Below, piece by piece: positions 1 to 9,180 of a stretch of 64,000 nucleotides of DNA (the first letter of the stretch is position 1; every line of letters begins with the position of its first letter). Below the pieces are notes generated by a model that saw nothing but the letters and a program-made list of their open reading frames with translations, searched no databases and was not told the origin of the DNA. The position numbers were made by a program, and so were the translations under genes. This stretch comes from SIG299 sp051880375 (GTDB lineage Bacteria > Bacillota > Clostridia > Lachnospirales > Lachnospiraceae). Where the stretch lies: assembly GCA_051880375.1 (NCBI GenBank), contig JBJENV010000026.1, forward strand, positions 17,380 to 81,379, given 5' to 3'.

Positions 1-365
1 TCAACGAGGAGGAATATACGTCCCTAGAGGTTGCGGCGGCCTTCTTGAAGCTGGAAATGGGCGGCGGAGACGAAACACTGACGCAGGAGAAAGGGATGGA
101 GTTCGGTGATACCGGAGCCGAGGCAGGCATGGTGCGTTTGTTTATCAATCTCGGCAAAAAGCAGAGGGTACGACCGGGGGATATTCTCGGTGCGATTGCC
201 GGGGAGACCGGTATGCCGGGCAAGTTAATCGGGAGTATTGACATGTATGACAAGTACACCTTTGTCGAGGTACCGAGGGAGTATGCCGCCGAGGTCATTG
301 ATGTGATGAAGAATGCCAAGATTAAGGGTCAGAGCATTAATGTAGAGCCGGCAAACAAGAAATAG
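1..365 (+). CDS. DEAD-box RNA helicase, C-terminal end (partial)
   Basis: The reading frame is already open at base 3 and runs to a TAG-ended tail, so only the last ~120 residues of a longer protein are present. The stretch from about residue 60 (FINLGKKQRVRPGDILGAI) to the end (SINVEPANKK) matches the DbpA-type RNA-binding domain (RRM-like) that follows the two RecA lobes in DeaD/CsdA/DbpA helicases. These remodel structured RNA or assist ribosome assembly in the cytoplasm. The helicase motifs lie outside the window, so the exact subfamily cannot be given. The next gene starts 28 bp downstream on the same strand. Confidence 0.85.
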   Translation, partial: NEEEYTSLEVAAAFLKLEMGGGDETLTQEKGMEFGDTGAEAGMVRLFINLGKKQRVRPGDILGAIAGETGMPGKLIGSIDMYDKYTFVEVPREYAAEVIDVMKNAKIKGQSINVEPANKK

Positions 366-393
366 AATACCATTTAATGAGTGGGAGACGTAA

Positions 394-1230
394 ATGAACT
401 ATAAAGTCAGTGATTTATCAAGAATATTGGATATATCCTCCAATACTGTCCGCCGGTACGAAGGCATGGGATATCTCTCCCCTGACCGGCTGGACGCCAA
501 CGGTTATCGGGTATATGGCGCCAGTGATGTAACCAAAATGATTATTATCAACCATTACCGGAAAATTGGTTTCAGCCATGCGGAAATCGCCAGTATCCTG
601 AAGGGGGATTATCACCGGAAAATTGAGATGTATGAGGAGCGCCTTGCAGCTATGGATAAGGAATTAGAGTTTCTGAACGGTATTCGCCATATGTTAAAGG
701 ATGACCTTGTACTGATGAAAAAAATCGAAGCAGTCACGGACGGCTTTTACCGGAGAGACTGTGTGCCGATGAACTATGTTTTGTATAGTGAGAAGGGGGA
801 ACTGTTAAAGGAAGAGGGTAGGCTGGATACGATTCAGCAATTTTTTTATAATGCAGCAGAGCTCCGCTATATTTACATTTTTAAAAAAGAAGAAATAGAA
901 CAGGGGATTCTTTCCTGCAATGAGGGCATTGCAGTGAAGGATGTCCACATGGAGCGCTTTGGTCTGAGACTAAATGAGTTTACAGGCATTTATGAAAAGA
1001 AGTACAGTATTATGAAGGTTGCCAGGCTTCCGCTGAATTTTGCGGAATGTGAAGCAGAGGAAAAAGACAGGCTGTTCCATGAGGTTTTTGACGATATGTT
1101 AGACTACGTGAAAGAAAACCGGTATATTCTGGATGGAGACAGTATCGGTATTAAAATTTCCATGTCATTGGAAGAAAACATGGAGGAACAGTATATTCTT
1201 GTCAGTCTTCCGGTTTCCGGTAACGTATAA
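394..1230 (+). CDS. MerR family transcriptional regulator
   Basis: The 278-residue protein opens with a MerR winged helix-turn-helix (residues 1-70; YKVSDLSRILDISSNTVRRY, then GYRVYG), followed by a helical linker of about residues 75-115 and a ~150-residue C-terminal part that resembles an effector-binding domain but has no ligand signature I recognise. MerR proteins sit between the -35 and -10 boxes and untwist over-long spacers. A promoter with a 19-bp spacer lies 27 bp after this gene, in front of the giant pectin esterase gene, so that gene is the likely target. The start is ATG after GGGAGACGTA. Confidence 0.85.
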   Translation: MNYKVSDLSRILDISSNTVRRYEGMGYLSPDRLDANGYRVYGASDVTKMIIINHYRKIGFSHAEIASILKGDYHRKIEMYEERLAAMDKELEFLNGIRHMLKDDLVLMKKIEAVTDGFYRRDCVPMNYVLYSEKGELLKEEGRLDTIQQFFYNAAELRYIYIFKKEEIEQGILSCNEGIAVKDVHMERFGLRLNEFTGIYEKKYSIMKVARLPLNFAECEAEEKDRLFHEVFDDMLDYVKENRYILDGDSIGIKISMSLEENMEEQYILVSLPVSGNV

Positions 1231-1256
1231 GAGAAACAGAAAATTTGAAAAATTTA

Positions 1257-1287
1257 TTGACCTTGACACTGTGTCATAGTGTATACT
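1257..1287 (+). promoter_or_regulatory. MerR-type promoter for the pectin esterase gene
   Basis: TTGACC (1257-1262) and TATACT (1282-1287) are separated by exactly 19 bp. The spacer holds a dyad, TGACAC-T-GTGTCA (1264-1276), and a second imperfect one, ACACT/AGTGT. Over-long spacers carrying a dyad are the hallmark of promoters activated by MerR proteins, and a MerR gene lies directly upstream. An alternative -35, TTGACA at 1263, would leave only 13 bp to the -10 and is rejected. Confidence 0.6.
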
Positions 1288-1400
1288 ATTGCCTGTGAAG
1301 AGGTCAATTTTTTGTGAATTTTGCATAAAACAATATAAAAAGTTTTGGCGATAACAGCAAAGAATGAGCCTCTGAAAAAAAGAAAACAAGGAGGATTCAA

Positions 1401-4400
1401 ATGAAGAAAAGGGGTTTACATCGTTTTCTGGCAGCAGCTTTAGCTGGTATAATGGTTCTGACCGGTTCAGAATTCGGCTCAGTGGCCAGCGCACTTGCGG
1501 CCGATGGACAGAAAATCGACGTTTGGGATTTTGGTGGCGTCGAGGAAAAGGATACTGCGTTTTATAACAACAATATCAAAGCAGCAGACTGGGATGCTTA
1601 CGAAAATCTTGGAAGCGGTGGAACGTTTTCCACGGACGGAGAAGTGGTATTTGGTGATTTGACGCTGAATTATAAGGCAAATGACCGTCTGTTCTCCGGA
1701 ATTGCAACAAAGAACTACGGTACGAACACTTTAGCCCAGACCGAGCATGAGGACGGTTATGCGGCAGACGGCATGTACTATTGCAACGGTTCGGGTGGTG
1801 ATACCAGAAGATACATGATGATTGCCAATGTTAAAGCCGGCGACAAGATTGTTGTTTATATGGGCGCACATAATGCGGCAGATGATAATCTGATATTTGA
1901 ATATCTGGGCGAGGATGGCGAACAGAAAGAGATGCAGCCATTCGGACAGAAGATTTTTAAGAAGTATGAGTTTGTTGCCCAGTACAGCGGTACCTATAAA
2001 ATTTGGACCGCAGGTACAGCTAAAGCAGGTTTTAACCGTATTGTCAGATTCCCTGGTGTGGAAGTGACCGGTTCCATTGATAACAGCGGTTTTGATCTTA
2101 CAGGAACAACACTTAGTTTTGTAAATAATTCAACAAATGCTGAAACTGTAGCAGAAATAAAGGATGACAGATACACGGCAGTTCTTGCACCTGGTTATGA
2201 GTACACAGCCGTATTATCCGGTGCTACCGGCATCGGATTTACAAGCGATACTACGCTTGTGACTGTTGCGGAGGCTGATGTATTAAAAGGTATCTCTGAT
2301 GTGAAGCTCGTAGTGGAAAAGAAGACTATCTACGAATATACGGGTAAGCTGACCGGATTTGCAGCAGACTATGATATCTCCAGACTGGCTGTGAAGTTGG
2401 AAGCACCTGCGGATACTACATTCAATGACGTTGACCTTACAATTAATGAAGACCTTACTTTTAATGCACTCCTGGAGCCTGATGTAGTATATACTCTGGT
2501 TCTCTCCGGTGTAAATGATTACGAAATCGTAAGTGCGGCAACGGTAAAGGACAATCAGAGTCTGAAGCAGAACATAGAAGTGGCTGCAAAGCCGCTGTAT
2601 GACGTAAAAGGCGGTTTCCTCGGCTGTGCTGCCGGAGATGTAACAGCAGTGAAATTTGTAAACGTAGAAGATGGCTATGAATATGCTGCTGAAGTATCCG
2701 GAAATGGATATTCCGCAAGCTTAAGAGCCGGTGCTTACTGCGTGGAAATCACTTCTGCCGCATATAGGACATCTACCCATGTTGTTGTAGACAGCAAGGA
2801 AGTAGAAAAGGATATCATGGCAGTCCTTATTGAGGAACCTGTACTTACCTTAGAAAGAGTAGAAAAGATTTACGTTGGTTATGAGGACAAAACTCCGAAT
2901 TATGCTACCGTAGGGGAAGCAGTTGCAGCGGCAGCCGCTATGAATCCAACGAGTGAAGCAGAGAGAATTACGATTTCCATTGCTCCGGGTATTTACAGAG
3001 AGCAGATTACCGTAAACACACCTTATCTCTCTTTTGTAAATGAAAGTACGGAAGAGGTCCTTCTTACCTGGTACTATGGTATTGGCTATATTTACTATAG
3101 TGCAGGGGATGTTTCCGGTCTGTATGATGCGGAAAGAGCATATGACAAGTATGAAAAGAATAATGCGGAAAAGTGGGGCTATGCCGTAATGGTGAGCAAG
3201 ACCGCAACTGCTTTCCGTGCAGAGAATATTACCTTTGAAAACTCCTTCAACCGTTACATTACGGATGAGGAGATCGAAGATGGCGTAGAAGCAGTTACTA
3301 TCAGCTTTGACCGTAAATACGGAGCAGAGGTTACTTCTAAGGCAGCGACGGAGCGTGCGGTTGCAGCTTATGTGGCAGCAAATGAAGCGGAATTCTTGAA
3401 TTGTACATTTTTAGGCAGTCAGGACACTCTTTACACAGCGGCCGATATCTACTTTAAGAACTGTTACATTGAAGGTAACACAGACTTTATTTTTGGCTCC
3501 GGTGATGTTGTATTTGATGCCTGTGAAATCAGCCTGTATGGTTACAGTAGCGGCGGGCAGCAGGGCTATATTACAGCAGCAAGAACAGATGATATTACAA
3601 CAAATGGTTACCTGTTCCGTAATTGTGTAATTACAGCAGATAACCTTCCGGTAATGACGGGTTACCATTTTGGCAGACCTTGGAGCGCAGATGCCATGGT
3701 GACCTTTGAAAACACAAAGGTAGCTTCTCCGGATTTAATCAATGCAGCAGGCTGGACACAGATGAGCGGAAATGTTCCGGAGAAGGCTGGTTTCGGCGAA
3801 TATAATACAACCGATCTTTTTGGTGCAGCAGCGGATGTTTCCTCAAGAGTAGAAGGTACAGTGAAGAAAGAAGCAGCAGCGTTTGATTATGAAGCATATT
3901 TGGGCTTCGTTCCGGTTTATGCGGTTGAGGCCTCCGCAGAAGTAGCCTTTGCAACAGCGCCTTATGTTGTGGACAACGGTGATATCAATGCTCCTAAGCC
4001 GGGGCATACACTGACAGCAGCGTACTCTTTAGGCAGGGAAAACGATGCGAATGATGTTTCTGTGATTGCATGGTACAGAGTAAAAGACGGTGTTGAAACT
4101 TTAGTTAAGGTTTCTTCGGCAGTGGTAGATGATACTTATCAAATCACAAGCGACGATATTGGTGCTAAGATTAAGGTAGTTGTAACACCTGTGAATATAA
4201 ATAATGTAGCAGGGACAGCTGCTTCCTATACAGTAGAAGAAACCGTTCGTGACGGTTATGATAATCCGGATGCTTCCAAAGCAGAGGCTGTTCTTGGTAC
4301 AGGCATTAACGTATATCTTGCAGGTGACTCTACCGTGAAGGATTACTCCGGTAAGGGTATGAATCAGTCTGCAAATTCAACAGAAGGATCCTGGGGTGAA

Positions 4401-7004
4401 TACTTCGCTGAGTTCTTTAATGGAGAATTAGTAACTGTTGTAAATTATGCTAACGGCGGCAGAAGTACAAGAAACTTTATCAACGAAGGCTCTTTGGCAG
4501 CAATTGCAGAGACTATGAAAGAAGGGGATTATCTGTTCATCCAGTTCGGTCACAACGACTGCTCCAACGGCTCCGGTTACTTAGAAGACAGATATGTTCC
4601 GCTTGGTGAGGCAGATGCGAACGGCATTTACCCGGTAACAGCAGGTAAGGAGGTCCCTACACCGGATTCCCTAAAGGGAAAGTATGGGGATACCTTCTAT
4701 TCCTATGATTGCGGCGGCACCTTTAAATGGTATTTGTTACAGTATATTAATGTGGCAAAAGAAGCAGGTGCAATTCCGGTTCTGGTAACTCCGGTATCCA
4801 GACTTGCGTTTGACACAGAAGGTAATATTCAGGCGAAGCATGATTCTACAGATACTACCACGGGTACACAGGTAACCTCCGGTAACGCATATGTTACGGC
4901 AATGAAGCAGCTAGCAGAGGAAGAGGGCGTTCTCCTGATTGATGCAACAGCCCTTACAGAGGAAATGTATGAAGCAGCGTACAAGGCAGATGCCACAGCA
5001 ACCGGTAACTTCTCCGCACTTGCCAAGCAGGCGCTCTGTACCGGAGATAACACACACAGCAGCAAGTTAGGTGGATTTATCAGTGCAGCTTATATTGCTC
5101 AGGCAGTACAGAATATGGACTGCACTCTGGCTTATGCAGTGCAGGCACCTCGTCAGGTAATTGGTGAAAATCCAAACGGTACAAATGAGTTTATCATAAG
5201 CGGAAGCGGTAAGTTTACAGCATATTCTGCAAATGAAAAGGGACTCTTCACGGAAAGCAGCGCATACTGGACCACAGTCGGTCAGACTCTGACAGATGAA
5301 ATTGCGCTGGAGGCAGAGAAGATGAGCGGTGCTTATACAAAGTCTACAATGTGGGTCATCGGTGACTCTACGGTTTGCGGATTTAACGACAGCTATTACT
5401 ATCCGCGTTATGGTTACGGTACACAACTGCAGGAATACTTTGACACAGAAAAATTTGAGGTTCAGAACCTTGCTCTTTCCGGCAGAAGCTCCTTAAGCTT
5501 CCTGACAGAGGAAAACTATAAGACATTAGTTGACGGAATGCAGAAGGGTGATGTTCTTGTCATCGGCTTCGGGCATAACGATGAAAAGACAGAAACAGCA
5601 AGATACACAAATCCGAATGGTGATTATACAGTAGAAGGCAGCTTTGCAAACAACCTGTATGAGAACTACATTAAGCTTGCAGAGGCGAAGGGAGTTACTG
5701 TAATCCTTTGCACACCGATTGTAAGACGTACGGCAACCGGCGAATGGAAGGATTCCGAACTGCATATTACAACAACTGTCGGCGAGTTTGAAGGCGGCGA
5801 TTATGCAGAAGCAATCAGAAAGCTTGGTGAGGATGTAAACGTGGCAGTTGTAGATATGACAGCCATGACCAAAGAATTGTATGATGCAATCGGAGTGGAA
5901 GAGACACTCTGCCTGCATGCATGGCTTTCCTCTAAGCCGGGCAGTGTGGATAATACACATACCAATATCTGGGGTGCAAAGTACAATGCATACCTGTTTG
6001 CAAAGGCAGTAAAAGAGCTGAACATCAGCGGAATTTCCGAGAATGTGACGAACATTGCCGCAGCGCCTGCAAAGGCAGAGTGCCTGGTATCCAATCCGGA
6101 TTACGTAGAACCGGTATATGACAGCAGCAATCTGGCGCAGAGCGAGCTTTGGACAGATTACGGTATTTTCAAGGGTACGGTATTTGGTGACGTTGGCGGG
6201 ATACCGAGCGCAGCAAACCAGACGCTGGAAACTGACGCAAATGGCAACATGCATATTGCTGTAGCAAACAATAAGGGTAAGATTTCCGGATCGACGGACG
6301 GTATTGCAATGTACTACTATAAGCTTCCTGCTGATGCAAGCTTTACCTTATCCGCAGACATGACAATCAACGCTTACGACACCAATAACCAGGTTGCTTT
6401 TGGTCTGATGGTAAGAGATGCCATGTATATCGACACTAACTCTAAGGATTACAATGGCGACAGTGTCAATGCAGCGTTCTTAAGACTTGCTGATATGGCT
6501 TCCGGCATTGGCGCGTATAATGGCTATGCAAGAAAGGATGGAAAGCTGGTTTCCGGAGGTACTCTTTCCAGAGCATACGCCGTGGGCGAAACCGTGAAAC
6601 TGACGCTTTCTGGTACAGAGGACGGCTATGCAACTTCCATTGGAGAGGAAGAAACCATATCCGGCGGCTTTGACTTTAAGCTGACAAACTTTGATGATCA
6701 GTATGTTTACATTGGTATGTACGTTGCAAGAAATGCAGATGTAACTTTCAGCAATATCAAATTAGTGGTAAACGGTAAGGAAGTCAGTGTGATGGATGCA
6801 GGCACGCAGCCTGCAGCTCCGGATGACGGAAATGAGGAAATTCCGGTAGCGCCTACTAACCGGTACATTGTTAAGTGGGGGGATACGTTAAATGCCATAG
6901 CAAAGGCTCATGGCTGTAAGCTGGCTGATATTCTGGCTTTAAATACTTTTAAAAATCCTGACCTGATTTTTCCGGGTGATGTAGTTGTTCTTCCGGTGAA
7001 GTAA
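1401..7004 (+). CDS. giant secreted pectin esterase: pectinesterase, two SGNH (rhamnogalacturonan acetylesterase-like) domains, LysM
   Basis: This is a 1867-residue secreted protein. Residues 1-34 form a signal peptide (RFLAAALAGIMVLTG, cleavage near LAAD). A carbohydrate-binding-like region (35-230) is followed by about three ~85-residue beta-sandwich repeats (230-490). A carbohydrate esterase 8 pectinesterase domain (about 495-830) has GSQDTLY near 671, NTDFIFGSGDVVFD near 695, QQGYITAAR near 720 and FGRPWS near 757. Two SGNH domains of the CE12 type follow: one at 970-1250 (GDSTV, GGRSTRNF, FGHND, DNTH) and one at 1315-1540 (IGDSTV, FGHND, DNTH). A LysM motif (1820-1867; YIVKWGDTLNAIAKAHG) probably binds peptidoglycan. 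Together the domains would demethylate and deacetylate pectin at the cell surface. An RBS (AGGAGG) precedes the ATG. Confidence 0.9.
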   Translation: MKKRGLHRFLAAALAGIMVLTGSEFGSVASALAADGQKIDVWDFGGVEEKDTAFYNNNIKAADWDAYENLGSGGTFSTDGEVVFGDLTLNYKANDRLFSGIATKNYGTNTLAQTEHEDGYAADGMYYCNGSGGDTRRYMMIANVKAGDKIVVYMGAHNAADDNLIFEYLGEDGEQKEMQPFGQKIFKKYEFVAQYSGTYKIWTAGTAKAGFNRIVRFPGVEVTGSIDNSGFDLTGTTLSFVNNSTNAETVAEIKDDRYTAVLAPGYEYTAVLSGATGIGFTSDTTLVTVAEADVLKGISDVKLVVEKKTIYEYTGKLTGFAADYDISRLAVKLEAPADTTFNDVDLTINEDLTFNALLEPDVVYTLVLSGVNDYEIVSAATVKDNQSLKQNIEVAAKPLYDVKGGFLGCAAGDVTAVKFVNVEDGYEYAAEVSGNGYSASLRAGAYCVEITSAAYRTSTHVVVDSKEVEKDIMAVLIEEPVLTLERVEKIYVGYEDKTPNYATVGEAVAAAAAMNPTSEAERITISIAPGIYREQITVNTPYLSFVNESTEEVLLTWYYGIGYIYYSAGDVSGLYDAERAYDKYEKNNAEKWGYAVMVSKTATAFRAENITFENSFNRYITDEEIEDGVEAVTISFDRKYGAEVTSKAATERAVAAYVAANEAEFLNCTFLGSQDTLYTAADIYFKNCYIEGNTDFIFGSGDVVFDACEISLYGYSSGGQQGYITAARTDDITTNGYLFRNCVITADNLPVMTGYHFGRPWSADAMVTFENTKVASPDLINAAGWTQMSGNVPEKAGFGEYNTTDLFGAAADVSSRVEGTVKKEAAAFDYEAYLGFVPVYAVEASAEVAFATAPYVVDNGDINAPKPGHTLTAAYSLGRENDANDVSVIAWYRVKDGVETLVKVSSAVVDDTYQITSDDIGAKIKVVVTPVNINNVAGTAASYTVEETVRDGYDNPDASKAEAVLGTGINVYLAGDSTVKDYSGKGMNQSANSTEGSWGEYFAEFFNGELVTVVNYANGGRSTRNFINEGSLAAIAETMKEGDYLFIQFGHNDCSNGSGYLEDRYVPLGEADANGIYPVTAGKEVPTPDSLKGKYGDTFYSYDCGGTFKWYLLQYINVAKEAGAIPVLVTPVSRLAFDTEGNIQAKHDSTDTTTGTQVTSGNAYVTAMKQLAEEEGVLLIDATALTEEMYEAAYKADATATGNFSALAKQALCTGDNTHSSKLGGFISAAYIAQAVQNMDCTLAYAVQAPRQVIGENPNGTNEFIISGSGKFTAYSANEKGLFTESSAYWTTVGQTLTDEIALEAEKMSGAYTKSTMWVIGDSTVCGFNDSYYYPRYGYGTQLQEYFDTEKFEVQNLALSGRSSLSFLTEENYKTLVDGMQKGDVLVIGFGHNDEKTETARYTNPNGDYTVEGSFANNLYENYIKLAEAKGVTVILCTPIVRRTATGEWKDSELHITTTVGEFEGGDYAEAIRKLGEDVNVAVVDMTAMTKELYDAIGVEETLCLHAWLSSKPGSVDNTHTNIWGAKYNAYLFAKAVKELNISGISENVTNIAAAPAKAECLVSNPDYVEPVYDSSNLAQSELWTDYGIFKGTVFGDVGGIPSAANQTLETDANGNMHIAVANNKGKISGSTDGIAMYYYKLPADASFTLSADMTINAYDTNNQVAFGLMVRDAMYIDTNSKDYNGDSVNAAFLRLADMASGIGAYNGYARKDGKLVSGGTLSRAYAVGETVKLTLSGTEDGYATSIGEEETISGGFDFKLTNFDDQYVYIGMYVARNADVTFSNIKLVVNGKEVSVMDAGTQPAAPDDGNEEIPVAPTNRYIVKWGDTLNAIAKAHGCKLADILALNTFKNPDLIFPGDVVVLPVK

Positions 7005-7028
7005 ACAATTGAAATGAAGTATCAGAAA

Positions 7029-7066
7029 GGCTCTGGCAGAAAATTCTTGCCGGAGCTTTTCTTTTG
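7029..7066 (+). terminator. Rho-independent terminator after the pectin esterase gene
   Basis: A 9-bp stem (GCTCTGGCA / TGCCGGAGC, one G-U pair) with a 9-base loop is followed by TTTTCTTTT, 25 bp after the stop codon. Confidence 0.85.
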
Positions 7067-7193
7067 TCTTGATGTTTTTGCAACACTAAGCTATAGTTAT
7101 AGTATCAAAAATAGAACCGGAAAAGCGGTGTTATGACTGGTTTATCAGGCGCACATAAAAAGTGTGCGAAGTAAGAAGGGAGAGAATTTTACG

Positions 7194-8495
7194 GTGGAGT
7201 ACACAGGATACGAACTGCTTTGGCTGTTTTTCCTTTATTCCTTTTTGGGATGGATTCTGGAAACGGTTTTTGCAGCGGTAAAACAAAAGCATTTTGCAAA
7301 CAGAGGACTGATTAACGGCCCGTTCTGTATCATTTACGGTATTGCAGGCACAGCCATGAGCATTGTCTTAAACGGACTTCCTTTGTTCTGGATGTTTGTC
7401 GGAGGCGCCCTGCTCGCAACGGTCATTGAGTGGACGGCGGGTCATCTGATAGAACGCCTGTATCACGAAAGATGGTGGGACTATTCCGGCTTAAAATGGA
7501 ATCTGGACGGCTATATCAGCCTTCCGGTTTCCCTGCTCTGGGGTTTGCTCGGTGTAGTCGTACTAAAATGGGGAAGCTCCTTCTTTCTTGTTCTGTTTCA
7601 TGCGTGTCCGCTGCTGCTTGTAAAGATTGCATTATGGGTCATCCTGGCAATTATGCTGTTAGATATTATGGCGACGATGGTGCTACTGTCCGGCAGAAGC
7701 AAAAATGCAGAGCGCTGGGCAGCTGTGGACGGAAGTCTTGACCGGGTCAGCAACCGGCTCGGAAGATGGATTTTCGGTCATGTAGACAGACGTATCCACA
7801 AGGCATATCCGACGGCAAAGCCGAAGGAAGCGGCGGAGAAGCACCCGGAAATCTTTGCATACGGCTGCAGCTTTTATAAGATTGTCCTGCTGTTTTTTAT
7901 CGGAGCATTTTTGGGCGATATTACGGAAACGATTTTCTGCCGGATTACCGCGGGGGTCTGGATGAGCCGGAGCAGCGTAGTATGGGGACCGTTCAGCATT
8001 GTCTGGGGACTTGCGATTGCTGCGGTAACGGCACTCCTGTACAATTACCGGAACCGTTCGGACGGCTTTTTGTTCTGGACGGGCACATTCCTTGGCGGCG
8101 CCTATGAATACATCTGCAGTGTGTTCACGGAAATGGTATTCGGCACAGTCTTTTGGGACTACAGTGACATACCGTTTAACTTAGCCGGAAGAATTAACCT
8201 GCTCTACTGTTTCTTCTGGGGAATTGCGGCAGTTGTCTGGTTTAAAAAGCTTTATCCGAAGATTTCGGTTTTAATTGAGAAAATCCCGCGTGTTTTCGGA
8301 AAGGTAATGACATGGATTTTAATCGTATTCATGGTTGTTAATATTCTTGTGTCCTGTATGGCAATGCTTCGTTATGACGAGCGCAGCAGGGGAATCCCGG
8401 CGGAGAGCGGCTGGCAGCAGACAATGGACGAACGCTTTGACGACGTGAGAATGAAGCGGATTTATCCGAATGCCATTAAGGTTGAGGAGGAGTAA
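7194..8495 (+). CDS. multi-spanning membrane protein, putative ABC transporter permease (CmpB-like, PF06541)
   Basis: The protein has about 433 residues and two related halves, each opening with a segment of the type ELLWLFFLYSFLGWILETVF / SFYKIVLLFFIGAFLGDITETIF and continuing with NRGLINGPFCIIYG / SRSSVVWGPFSIVWG and WWDYSG / FWDYSD. This is the pattern of the CmpB-like putative ABC transporter type IV family, whose function is unknown. About ten membrane segments are visible. I prefer the GTG start at 7194, which follows AAGGGAGAG. A GTG 30 bp upstream is possible but lacks a good RBS. The gene is 3 bp from the GDSL esterase and probably shares its transcript. Confidence 0.75.
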   Translation: MEYTGYELLWLFFLYSFLGWILETVFAAVKQKHFANRGLINGPFCIIYGIAGTAMSIVLNGLPLFWMFVGGALLATVIEWTAGHLIERLYHERWWDYSGLKWNLDGYISLPVSLLWGLLGVVVLKWGSSFFLVLFHACPLLLVKIALWVILAIMLLDIMATMVLLSGRSKNAERWAAVDGSLDRVSNRLGRWIFGHVDRRIHKAYPTAKPKEAAEKHPEIFAYGCSFYKIVLLFFIGAFLGDITETIFCRITAGVWMSRSSVVWGPFSIVWGLAIAAVTALLYNYRNRSDGFLFWTGTFLGGAYEYICSVFTEMVFGTVFWDYSDIPFNLAGRINLLYCFFWGIAAVVWFKKLYPKISVLIEKIPRVFGKVMTWILIVFMVVNILVSCMAMLRYDERSRGIPAESGWQQTMDERFDDVRMKRIYPNAIKVEEE

Positions 8496-8498
8496 GGT

Positions 8499-9143
8499 AT
8501 GGGAAAAGAAGCATGGAGAATTGAGAAGGAAAGACTGGTAGAGCAGTATCACGAGCAAAACAAAACAGTAGTCAAGGGACAGACAGTGTTTGTCGGTTCC
8601 TCCCTGATGGAGATGTTCCCGGTAGAACAATGGACAAAAGAACTGGGAGCGGACGCACCGGTGGTTTATAACCGGGGTGTCGGCGGATATAAGACAACAG
8701 ACCTGCTTCCGATTCTGGACACCTGCGTTCTTGAACTGGAGCCGGCGAAAGTTTTTATTAACATCGGGACGAATGACTTGAGCGATTCGTCTATTCCGAT
8801 GGAAGAGGTCATGAACAATTATCATCTGATTTTAAGCAGGATAGAGGAAAGACTTCCTTCGGTAAAGATTTATATCATGGCATACTATCCGGTCAATTAT
8901 GAGGCAGCGGCAGAGGAAATGAAGCCTTGCCTGCGTATCCGCAATAATGAAAAGATTGCCCTGGCAAATGAGGAACTGAAAAAACTGGCTGCGCGTCACG
9001 GACAAACGTATATTGACGTCAATGCTCCGCTCAAAGATGAGAACGGAAACCTGAAGGCGGAATATACGATAGAGGGAATGCACATCAAACCGGAAGGCTA
9101 CCGTGCGATTTTCCCGGAAATTATGAGGTACGTGAGGGAGTAG
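8499..9143 (+). CDS. GDSL/SGNH-family esterase
   Basis: A 214-residue cytoplasmic-looking protein (no signal peptide). Block I is VFVGSSLMEMFP (Ser near residue 31), block II is NRGVGGYKT, block III is INIGTNDLSD (the N-D pair) and block V is a late His in GMHIKPEGYRAIFP. These are the four SGNH catalytic blocks, so it should be a serine esterase or acetylhydrolase on a small or carbohydrate ester. With the upstream secreted esterase it may take part in deacetylating imported pectin fragments, but only position supports this. Confidence 0.85.
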   Translation: MGKEAWRIEKERLVEQYHEQNKTVVKGQTVFVGSSLMEMFPVEQWTKELGADAPVVYNRGVGGYKTTDLLPILDTCVLELEPAKVFINIGTNDLSDSSIPMEEVMNNYHLILSRIEERLPSVKIYIMAYYPVNYEAAAEEMKPCLRIRNNEKIALANEELKKLAARHGQTYIDVNAPLKDENGNLKAEYTIEGMHIKPEGYRAIFPEIMRYVRE

Positions 9144-9180
9144 TGTGAAGCAAAAATGCGTCTGCGGAATGGAGAGTAAG

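Noticed and set aside
5526..6254. Minus-strand open frame of 242 codons inside the pectin esterase gene
   Set aside because: It lies opposite well-supported SGNH motifs, has no RBS and its composition (many Cys, Ile and Leu runs) is that of a shadow frame.
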